Both the position numbers and the translations under genes were made by a program. The notes beneath the pieces are model-generated. The model searched no databases, was not told the DNA's origin, and saw only the letters and a program-made list of their open reading frames with translations. A DNA stretch of 5,185 nucleotides from JASFRI01 sp050115015 (GTDB taxonomy: Bacteria; Acidobacteriota; Polarisedimenticolia; CBDVAL01), in NCBI GenBank assembly GCA_050115015.1, contig JASFRI010000313.1, forward strand, positions 1-5,185, in the 5' to 3' direction. Positions 1-4,530 of the stretch are shown here, one piece after another; position 1 is the first letter of the stretch; every line of letters begins with the position of its first letter.

Positions 1-705
1 GATGAACACCGCCGGGTACTCCTGGAGAATGCGGGTCTCCCGCTCCTTCCGCGGCAGGTCCGGGTAGCGGTCGAGGATGTCCTCGGCGTGCAGGAAGGTG
101 AGCTGCTCCGGCAGCTCCGGGTAGCGGTCCGTGCGGAGCTGGGGGAAGCGTTCCTGGGCATGCCGGTGCGCGCCGCGCAGCACCTTCCAGATCTTCTCCA
201 CCACCTGCGTCAGGTAATCGAGGTTCCGCTGGTCCTCGGAGATCGCCAGCTCCCAGTCCCACTGGTCCACGTAAGCGCTGTGGTCATGGTCCAGGAAGTA
301 GTCCTTGCGGACCGCGCGCATGTCGGTGAGGAGCCCCTCCCCGGGCTTCATCTCGAACTGGGTCAGCGCCATCCGCTTCCACTTCGTCGCCGCCTGCACG
401 ACCTGGGCGTCCACCGGGTGCTGGTCGTGGTCGTTCGTGATGTGGAACTCGATGGGGGTCCGGGAGCCGTCCCGGTCGAGCATGTCGTTGACCCCGCTCT
501 CCCGGTCGACGATCAGGGGAACCTGGACCGGCATCAGGTTCAGCTCCCGGCAGAGGTTCTCCTCGATGTAGGCCTTGACGGCGAACAGCGCGTGCTGGGT
601 CTGCTTGCGGTCGAGCAGGGACGTGTAGTCCGTCGGCAGGATCTTCGCGAGGTCCTCGTAGTTGCCGATGCCGGGACCGGCCAGGTCCGCGATCTTGTCG
701 CTCAT
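1..705 (-). CDS. asnA: Aspartate--ammonia ligase (AsnA), N-terminal 235 residues, partial
   Basis: This gene encodes ammonia-dependent asparagine synthetase, a cytoplasmic enzyme with a class II aminoacyl-tRNA-synthetase-like fold that makes asparagine from aspartate, ammonia and ATP. The fragment shows family motifs: GVNDML (71-76), KWKR (108-111), GEGLLTDMRAVR (122-133), YVDQWDWE (145-152) and RYPDLPRKER (213-222). Aligned by eye with E. coli AsnA, the active-site positions Asp46, Lys77, Arg100 and Gln116 correspond to Asp74, Lys110, Arg133 and Gln148, all kept. The family is about 330 residues long, so roughly the last 95-120 residues lie beyond base 1. The N-terminus is about 28 residues longer than the E. 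coli protein. The ATG at 705 is preceded by a strong AAGGAGG (713-719) seven bases upstream; the ATG at 712 overlaps that site and is in another frame. It is divergent from the usp gene and may have a sigma-54-type promoter (785-800). Confidence 0.93.
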   Translation of the reverse strand, partial: MSDKIADLAGPGIGNYEDLAKILPTDYTSLLDRKQTQHALFAVKAYIEENLCRELNLMPVQVPLIVDRESGVNDMLDRDGSRTPIEFHITNDHDQHPVDAQVVQAATKWKRMALTQFEMKPGEGLLTDMRAVRKDYFLDHDHSAYVDQWDWELAISEDQRNLDYLTQVVEKIWKVLRGAHRHAQERFPQLRTDRYPELPEQLTFLHAEDILDRYPDLPRKERETRILQEYPAVFI

Positions 706-712
706 GGTCCAT

Positions 713-719
713 CCTCCTT
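713..719 (-). promoter_or_regulatory. Ribosome binding site of asnA
   Basis: AAGGAGG on the minus strand, seven bases before the ATG at 705. It fixes the asnA start and rules out the out-of-frame ATG at 710-712, which abuts the site. Confidence 0.85.
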
Positions 720-784
720 GCCGCCTGTCTGGGGCTTCGGGGCCGGCAGGACAGACCTCCCGCCGCTTCCCACGCACCCGGGGA

Positions 785-800
785 GGCAAGGAGCGGGCCA
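785..800 (-). promoter_or_regulatory. Candidate sigma-54 (RpoN) promoter for asnA
   Basis: On the minus strand the bases read TGGCCCG, four bases, then TTGCC. This keeps the GG-N10-GC core of -24/-12 promoters (GG from 798-799, GC from 786-787). It differs from the consensus TGGCACG-N4-TTGCW at one central base and at the last base. A pyrimidine (T) precedes TGG, as the consensus prefers. Transcription would start near base 774, leaving a leader of about 69 bases before the asnA ATG. Sigma-54 control of an ammonia-using enzyme would fit the known role of this factor in nitrogen assimilation. This is a sequence match only. Confidence 0.45.
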
Positions 801-869
801 ACCGGGGCCGTGATCCCGGAGGCCGCCGGTACGCCCCTGTCGGCTTCCGCACCCGGGGCGGCGGGATTC

Positions 870-920
870 CCCCCACCGGAGCAGGGTCCGGATGGGGGCT
901 TTCACCCCCGCCGGTGGGGG
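870..920. repeat. Nested inverted repeat, possible enhancer or operator
   Basis: CCCCCACCGG (870-879) and CCGGTGGGGG (911-920) form a perfect 10-bp inverted repeat. Inside it, GGGGG (894-898) and CCCCC (905-909) form a second hairpin around CTTTCA. The centre, near base 895, lies about 121 bases upstream of the predicted asnA start of transcription and about 132 upstream of that predicted for usp. Enhancer sites for sigma-54 activators usually sit about 80-150 bases upstream, so one site could serve both genes. It does not match the NtrC or NifA consensus sites that I know. Confidence 0.45.
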
Positions 921-980
921 AGGAGACCCTTCCGGGGGATGGCAGGGCCCCGCCGAGGGGCGGCCGGGCCCGTCCGGCCC

Positions 981-1000
981 CGGTGCCTCGAGGGTCACCG
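981..1000. repeat. Short inverted repeat abutting the usp -24 element
   Basis: CGGTG (981-985) and CACCG (996-1000) are inverted copies flanking a core that contains the palindrome CCTCGAGG (986-993). The right arm ends directly at the TGG of the candidate sigma-54 promoter. It could be an operator, but short palindromes are common at this base composition. Confidence 0.25.
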
Positions 1001-1016
1001 TGGCGCGCTTCTTGCT
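1001..1016 (+). promoter_or_regulatory. Candidate sigma-54 (RpoN) promoter for the usp gene
   Basis: The bases read TGGCGCG, CTTC, TTGCT. This is the -24/-12 consensus TGGCACG-N4-TTGCW with one mismatch (G for A), and the GG (1002-1003) to GC (1014-1015) spacing is exactly ten bases. Transcription would start near base 1027, giving a 16-base leader that still contains the whole Shine-Dalgarno site at 1029-1035. That coherent placement strengthens the call. No A+T-rich sigma-70 -10 box competes with it nearby. Confidence 0.5.
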
Positions 1017-1028
1017 GCCCCGAAGGGT

Positions 1029-1035
1029 GGGAGGT
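1029..1035 (+). promoter_or_regulatory. Ribosome binding site of the usp gene
   Basis: GGGAGGT, seven bases before the ATG at 1043. It decides the start within a frame that stays open for more than 350 bases upstream. Confidence 0.85.
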
Positions 1036-1042
1036 CACGGCC

Positions 1043-1909
1043 ATGGAACTCCGAACCGTCCTCTGTCCCCTCGATTTCACCCCCCTCTCCGACCGCGCCC
1101 TCGAGCTGGCCACCGACACCGCACGACGGTTCGGGGCCCGCCTGGTCATCGAGCACAACCTGGATCCGCGCCCGCCGGGCTACCTGTCCGTCACCTGGAT
1201 GTGGTCCGGGGATCACGAGTCCGAGAAGGGGGCCAAGGCACGCGACGCCGAGCGGCGTCTCCAGGAGTACCTCGACCGGTTGCCCGGTGACCTGGCGCGG
1301 GAGGCCTGTCTCACGCGCGGGCCGGTGGTCGAGGGGCTCCAGCACCTGGCACGGCAGCTGCCCGCCGACCTGATCGTGATGGCCAGCCACGGCCGGAGCA
1401 GCTCGGAGCATCACTCCCTGACGGAGGACCTGATCGTCCGCGCCCCGTGCCCGGTCCTCGCGCTGGCGGAGGAGCACGAGCCGGAGCGGGCGCCGCGTGA
1501 GGGTCCGATCCTGGTGCCGGTGGACCTGTCACCTCACAGCCGCGCCACCGTGCGGCTGGCGCTCGATCTGTCCGGTTCGCTGTCGCGGGAGGTCCACGTC
1601 CTGCACGTGAACCGCAGACCGGAGCCCGCCGAGGCCCGGGGCGATTCCCTGCGCCGCCTCGAGGCGCTCGTGCCCGCGGAGGTCCGCCGGCACGTGCAGT
1701 TCCACGCCTCCACGGGCGCGGCGGTGGAGGAGATCCTGCGCCTCGGAGAGGAGCTCGGGATCGGCCTGCTGGTGATGGGATGTCACCCGAAGGGGATGCT
1801 CGAGCGGATGTTCACGGGCGCCACGGCCTGTGACGTCCTGCACCGCAGCCCCTGGCCGATCTGGTACGTGCCGCAGGGGATGCCGATCACGGAGCCGGTG
1901 GAGGCCTAG
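1043..1909 (+). CDS. Universal stress protein with tandem UspA domains
   Basis: This 288-residue protein has two UspA domains (about 1-142 and 154-278). Each opens with the typical first strand and Asp: VLCPLDFTPLSDRALELA (6-23) and ILVPVDLSPHS (156-166). Domain 1 ends with LIVMASHGRSS (110-120) and APCPVLAL (134-141); domain 2 with LLVMGCHPKG (242-251) and SPWPIWYVP (269-277). The usual nucleotide-binding pattern G-x2-G-x9-G-S/T is degraded in both: domain 1 has no closing Gly-Ser, and domain 2 has Pro for the second Gly and Gly-Ala-Thr for the last part. It may therefore bind ATP weakly or not at all. Universal stress proteins are cytoplasmic and help survival under starvation or stress; the partner here is unknown. 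The start is the ATG after GGGAGGT. Its stop lies 12 bases from that of the convergent gene. Confidence 0.93.
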   Translation: MELRTVLCPLDFTPLSDRALELATDTARRFGARLVIEHNLDPRPPGYLSVTWMWSGDHESEKGAKARDAERRLQEYLDRLPGDLAREACLTRGPVVEGLQHLARQLPADLIVMASHGRSSSEHHSLTEDLIVRAPCPVLALAEEHEPERAPREGPILVPVDLSPHSRATVRLALDLSGSLSREVHVLHVNRRPEPAEARGDSLRRLEALVPAEVRRHVQFHASTGAAVEEILRLGEELGIGLLVMGCHPKGMLERMFTGATACDVLHRSPWPIWYVPQGMPITEPVEA

Positions 1910-1921
1910 TCAGGGGCGGGG

Positions 1922-2737
1922 CTATCCGTCGCGGTGCAGCGCGCGGCGGGCCTGCTCCAGGTCGGCCGCCGACCTCCGTCGCGCCGTGGCCGCGTCCTCC
2001 GCACGGGCGCGCGCCCGATCGAGATCCGCCGCGGCCCGCCGGCCCCGCCGCTCGGCCTCCTCCAGCCGATCCCGCGCCGCCTCGAGGGCGGCGGCCGCCT
2101 CGCGCACCCGGGCCTCGGCGCTCTTCACGGCGGCGTCCGCCTCGTTGCTGCGGCGCATGGCCCCGGCGAGCCGCCGTTCGGCCGTTCCCGCCAGCCTCCG
2201 GGCCTGCTGCGCCGCACGCCGGTCACCCGTCCGGGCGGGCGGTCTGCGCCGAAGGCCCCTCAGGGCAGCGAACCCGGGTGGCTGCAGGTCCTCGTGGAGC
2301 TGCCCGAGCCCCTTCTCGGGAGCCACCCCGGCGGCGATCGCCTCGAGGGTGGCCGCGATCCGCCGCAGGGTGGACCGGGAGCGGGCGTGACCTCCCGACT
2401 CCAGGATCCCGTCGGCCCGGTCCATGAGCCGGTCGATGGCTGCCCGGCGCGCCGCGGCGGCGGCCCGCAGCGCGGCGAGACCGCCTCCCCGCGCCTGCAC
2501 CCGGCGGAGGCGCTCGCCGGCCCGCAGCAGGCGCGAGAACTCCCGCCGGTGGGAGGCATGGAGCTGGTTCACGGTCCAGGCCGGCAGGCCGGGACGCGGC
2601 AGGGCGCGGATCCGCGACCCGGCTTCGCCACCCAGATCCGTCGCCAGCCGGTTGCGCTCCGCCGTGAAGCGATCCAGGGGCAGGCGGTAGAGGGCCTCGA
2701 CGGCCCGTGCCGGGGGCGCGTCTCGGATCCCGCCCAC
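1922..2737 (-). CDS. Hypothetical coiled-coil protein with conserved N-terminal domain
   Basis: A 271-residue protein of unknown function, rich in Ala and Arg. The N-terminal part (about 12-82) has the pattern LYRLPLDRFTAERNRLA (16-32), a central AWTVNQL (53-59) and LLRAGERLRRVQ (70-81). I recall this arrangement from uncharacterised proteins that are common in GC-rich bacteria, notably actinobacteria. Residues 173-268 form a long, highly charged alanine-rich helix with heptad-like spacing, probably a coiled coil. I see no signal peptide or membrane segment, so it is probably cytoplasmic. The start is GTG at 2737; the best ribosome site is a weak AGG (2746-2748) that overlaps the stop codon of the DUF3303 gene nine bases upstream, which suggests translational coupling. 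It is the last gene of the minus-strand operon and converges on the usp gene with no room for a terminator. Confidence 0.78.
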   Translation of the reverse strand: MGGIRDAPPARAVEALYRLPLDRFTAERNRLATDLGGEAGSRIRALPRPGLPAWTVNQLHASHRREFSRLLRAGERLRRVQARGGGLAALRAAAAARRAAIDRLMDRADGILESGGHARSRSTLRRIAATLEAIAAGVAPEKGLGQLHEDLQPPGFAALRGLRRRPPARTGDRRAAQQARRLAGTAERRLAGAMRRSNEADAAVKSAEARVREAAAALEAARDRLEEAERRGRRAAADLDRARARAEDAATARRRSAADLEQARRALHRDG

Positions 2738-2746
2738 CGTCCGGAC

Positions 2747-3037
2747 CTACCCCGCCCGCTTCTGCCCGAGCGCCCGGGCCTCGGCGTCGTCCAGGACCGG
2801 GGTGACGTCGATGTCCATGGCGGCGTTCCAGTTCATCGCCCAGTCGAACAGCGCCGCGGCGTCGTCGCACTCGGCGATGGCGACCCCGGAGAACGTGGCC
2901 AGATCGTGCCAGCGCCCGATCAGCTTCACCTTGCCGCCCATGTCCGCCCGGTCGTCGGCCTCCGACATCCCGGCGAACGTCCGGAGCACCTCGTGCCGCT
3001 GATCCTCGTGAACCTGCCAGGTGATCAGGAATTTCAA
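2747..3037 (-). CDS. DUF3303 family protein
   Basis: A 96-residue protein beginning MKFLITWQVHEDQRHEVLRT, then LIGRWHDL (39-46), a Gly-Val-Ala-Ile-Ala-Glu strand (51-56), DDAAALFDWAMNW (58-70) and a DVTPVLDDAEA tail (77-87). This matches the DUF3303 family: small alpha/beta proteins resembling a ferredoxin-like dimeric barrel, with no established function. The usual family length is about 90-100 residues, so it is complete. The start codon is TTG (3035-3037); no ATG or GTG fits, the MKF beginning is typical of the family, and a strong GGAGG (3046-3050) lies eight bases upstream. It is 67 bases downstream of the DUF2752 gene and nine bases before the coiled-coil gene. No cysteine pair or obvious catalytic motif stands out. 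Confidence 0.85.
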   Translation of the reverse strand: MKFLITWQVHEDQRHEVLRTFAGMSEADDRADMGGKVKLIGRWHDLATFSGVAIAECDDAAALFDWAMNWNAAMDIDVTPVLDDAEARALGQKRAG

Positions 3038-3045
3038 CGTCGTAT

Positions 3046-3050
3046 CCTCC
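3046..3050 (-). promoter_or_regulatory. Ribosome binding site fixing the TTG start of DUF3303
   Basis: GGAGG on the minus strand, eight bases before the TTG at 3037. It begins directly after the right arm of a 7-bp hairpin (3051-3074), so folding of the leader could affect access to it. Confidence 0.75.
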
Positions 3051-3074
3051 CTCCCGTCGACCAGGCCACGGGAG
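3051..3074 (-). promoter_or_regulatory. Hairpin in the DUF2752-DUF3303 gap
   Basis: CTCCCGT and ACGGGAG form a perfect 7-bp stem with a 10-base loop (3058-3067). In the minus-strand RNA it follows the DUF2752 stop and ends exactly where the DUF3303 ribosome site begins. It has no T-run, so it is not a classic intrinsic terminator. It could protect an RNA end or modulate translation of the TTG-start gene. Confidence 0.4.
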
Positions 3075-3104
3075 TCCGATGAAGCGCCAGGGATGCCGCG
3101 GGTC

Positions 3105-3521
3105 TCAACGGCCCACGGCGATGAGGTAGCTCCAGTTCAGCAGCAGCCCCGCAATGGCCGCGACGCGCACCGCCCGCCGGGACCTCTCGGACCCGAGGGT
3201 CGGTCGCCACCGGCGCCATCCCAGGATCCACACGCCGAGCGCATGGACCACGTAGACCGCGGTGATCGCCGCGAGGGCGGCCACGAGCGGGTTCATCGCG
3301 ATCGCCTCCGGCACGTCGAACCGGGCGAAGGCCATGAAGGACCGGGTGCCGCCGCAGGAAAGGCAGGGCAGGCCCGTCAAGGCGTGCAACGGGCAGGGCG
3401 TGAGCGGCAGGCGGTCCAGAGGCAGGAAGCGGGCCGCGAGCAGCGCCACGGCGCCGATCGGTCCCCAGATCGCCTCGTGGTCGACGCCGCCGGCGGATGC
3501 GGCCGCGGGTGTTCCGTCCAT
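3105..3521 (-). CDS. DUF2752 family membrane protein
   Basis: A 138-residue integral membrane protein. The DUF2752 signature is clear: CPLHALTGLPCLSCGGTRSF (43-62), followed by a short helix and MNPLVA (76-81). Hydrophobic segments lie at about 18-37, 78-101 and 118-136, with an Arg-rich loop (103-119) between the last two. Three cysteines (43, 53, 56) could bind a metal or form a disulfide, but the family's role is unknown. The ATG at 3521 follows the TGA of the Yip1-like gene by four bases with no clear ribosome site of its own, so translation is probably coupled. The reading frame is open further upstream, but that part runs antiparallel in register through the Yip1 gene and gives a serine/arginine-rich shadow product. 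Confidence 0.88.
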   Translation of the reverse strand: MDGTPAAASAGGVDHEAIWGPIGAVALLAARFLPLDRLPLTPCPLHALTGLPCLSCGGTRSFMAFARFDVPEAIAMNPLVAALAAITAVYVVHALGVWILGWRRWRPTLGSERSRRAVRVAAIAGLLLNWSYLIAVGR

Positions 3522-3525
3522 GGGC

Positions 3526-4461
3526 TCAGCTCTGGCCGGCGGCGACGAGGAAGCTGAACACGAGAACCGCCCACACGATGCAGCACGCGAAGCAGAGCAG
3601 AAGCGGCGCGAGGACCGCAAACGTCGCCTTCCCGCTGGAGGTCCGTTGCAGTTCCTTGACGCCGATGATCTGGACCACGATCGACCAGACCAGGCCGATG
3701 AACCAGCCGCAGGCAGGGACCACCTCGAAGATCGCCGCGGAGCCGGCCGCGTAGGCGATGGCGCGGAACGTCGCCTCGAAGCTGCGCTCCGTACCCCCCA
3801 CGAGCATGAGCAGCAGGTGTACCACGGCGGTCCAGATGAACAGGAACAGCAGCGCGAGGGCGAGGGAGGCGGGGACCCGGAGCGCATAGAGGAGGCCCTG
3901 GGCGGCGGTCTGGCCCTGGAGGATCTCGTAGAGCTCGGCCGCCTCCGGGGACATCCGGGCGTACGGTTCCAGCATGGCCAGGCCGGCGGAGCCGGAGATC
4001 ACGCCCCAGAACATCCCCGCCAGCGTGCCGACGGCCGTCAAGATCAGCCAGTACAGCAGCGGCCAGCCGATCCCCGCCTCCGGGGCGGTGTCCCGGAACG
4101 TCCGCCCGGGCTCGAGCAGGACCCCCTTCAGGGTCTGCAGGAGCCCGCCGACGGATCGCTCGCGCTCCCAGGGAGGACCGTCAGGGGGCGGTGGTGGCGG
4201 CGGTGTGGCTCCGGACGGTGGGGAAGGCGGACCTCCCGGCGGTGGAGGCGGCATCCCACCCGCCGGCGTTCCTCCGGGCGGTGGGACGGCCGTCCCGCCA
4301 CCCGGCTGCGAGGGGGAAGAGCCGCCGGCGGACGGCGGCGGTGCGCCGGCGGTACCTCCGGCCGGTCCCACGGCCTCCGGCTCCGGCGTCGTGCGGCCGC
4401 AGGCCGGACAGGGCTCTCCCGGAAAGGCGTCGAACTCGTGTCCGCAGCTCTGGCAGCGCAC
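3526..4461 (-). CDS. Zinc-ribbon and Yip1-domain membrane protein
   Basis: A 311-residue protein in three parts. Residues 3-22 form a short zinc ribbon (CQSC, 15 residues apart from CPAC) with four cysteines placed to bind zinc. Residues 25-97 are a low-complexity Pro/Gly linker with runs of five and seven prolines. Residues 105-307 form a Yip1-like membrane domain: LLEPGRTFRD (115-124) is the typical entry motif, followed by hydrophobic segments at about 132-155, 193-222, 232-250, 252-268 and 279-307. Bacterial Yip1 proteins sit in the inner membrane and have no well-defined function; the ribbon would face the cytoplasm. The GTG at 4461 is chosen because AGGAGG (4466-4471) lies four bases upstream, slightly close, and because the promoter at 4503-4508 puts the other in-frame GTG (4512) upstream of the transcript. 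First gene of the operon. Confidence 0.87.
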   Translation of the reverse strand: MRCQSCGHEFDAFPGEPCPACGRTTPEPEAVGPAGGTAGAPPPSAGGSSPSQPGGGTAVPPPGGTPAGGMPPPPPGGPPSPPSGATPPPPPPPDGPPWERERSVGGLLQTLKGVLLEPGRTFRDTAPEAGIGWPLLYWLILTAVGTLAGMFWGVISGSAGLAMLEPYARMSPEAAELYEILQGQTAAQGLLYALRVPASLALALLFLFIWTAVVHLLLMLVGGTERSFEATFRAIAYAAGSAAIFEVVPACGWFIGLVWSIVVQIIGVKELQRTSSGKATFAVLAPLLLCFACCIVWAVLVFSFLVAAGQS

Positions 4462-4465
4462 CGAA

Positions 4466-4471
4466 CCTCCT
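4466..4471 (-). promoter_or_regulatory. Ribosome binding site of the zinc-ribbon/Yip1 gene
   Basis: AGGAGG on the minus strand, four bases before the GTG at 4461. The spacing is slightly short, but the match is full and it sits directly before the zinc-ribbon coding sequence. Confidence 0.65.
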
Positions 4472-4502
4472 CGCGTGGACCTCCGAGGCGCGACGGGTCC
4501 CG

Positions 4503-4530
4503 AGTATAGCACGGGCCCGCCGGCCCTCAG
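4503..4530 (-). promoter_or_regulatory. Sigma-70-type extended -10 promoter of the four-gene operon
   Basis: The minus strand carries TATACT (4503-4508), five of six matches to TATAAT, preceded by TGC, giving an extended -10 element. A weak -35, CTGAGG (4525-4530), lies 16 bases further upstream and overlaps the stop codon of the preceding gene. Transcription would start near 4496-4499, leaving a leader of about 35 bases. This is one of very few A+T-rich hexamers in the window, which makes it stand out. The spacer holds the inverted repeat GGGCC (4513-4517) and GGCCC (4522-4526), which could be an operator or chance. Confidence 0.6.

Larger units (their letters stand above)
706..1042. other. 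Divergent intergenic regulatory region between asnA and usp
   Basis: These 337 bases separate two divergently transcribed genes. The plus-strand frame of usp stays open through the region, but the translation is arginine-, glycine- and proline-rich, matches no family I know, and lies upstream of a strong ribosome binding site, so I read it as non-coding. There is no A+T-rich -10 box on either strand. The region holds two sigma-54-like elements pointing outward, a nested inverted repeat between them, and further short palindromes at 801-830, 962-979 and 981-1000. Some of the short palindromes may be chance products of the base composition. Confidence 0.7.

Noticed and set aside
723..757. Possible hairpin around the GGGGCTTCGGGG sequence in the asnA leader
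   Set aside because: Only five-base arms pair (727-731 with 752-756), with mismatches elsewhere and no T-run, so neither a terminator nor a known riboswitch is supported.
88..813. Plus-strand open frame opposite asnA
   Set aside because: It is a GC-driven shadow of asnA; the minus strand carries clear AsnA motifs.
662..1042. Plus-strand in-frame extension of the usp gene
   Set aside because: The translation is low-complexity Arg/Gly/Pro with no family match, it overlaps the asnA start, and a strong ribosome site lies before the ATG at 1043.
1934..3082. Long plus-strand frame (382 codons) opposite the coiled-coil and DUF3303 genes
   Set aside because: It spans two recognisable minus-strand genes and their junction, and its product is Pro/Gly/Arg-rich with no domain; it is a codon-bias shadow.
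3522..3887. Upstream extension of the DUF2752 frame
   Set aside because: It lies within the Yip1 coding sequence in another frame and gives a Ser/Arg-rich product; DUF2752 proteins are about 120-150 residues, which fits the ATG at 3521.
4178..4390. Repeat-like G-rich plus strand, possible G-quadruplex or tandem repeat
   Set aside because: It is explained by codons of the Pro/Gly linker; the units are irregular and I could not define a repeat period.
3262..4509. Plus-strand frame (415 codons) opposite the Yip1 and DUF2752 genes
   Set aside because: It covers two genuine minus-strand membrane-protein genes and gives a charged, low-complexity product without motifs.
4462..4512. Earlier GTG start (4512) for the Yip1 gene
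   Set aside because: It would lie upstream of the predicted transcription start, adds residues of no family character, and lacks a ribosome site.
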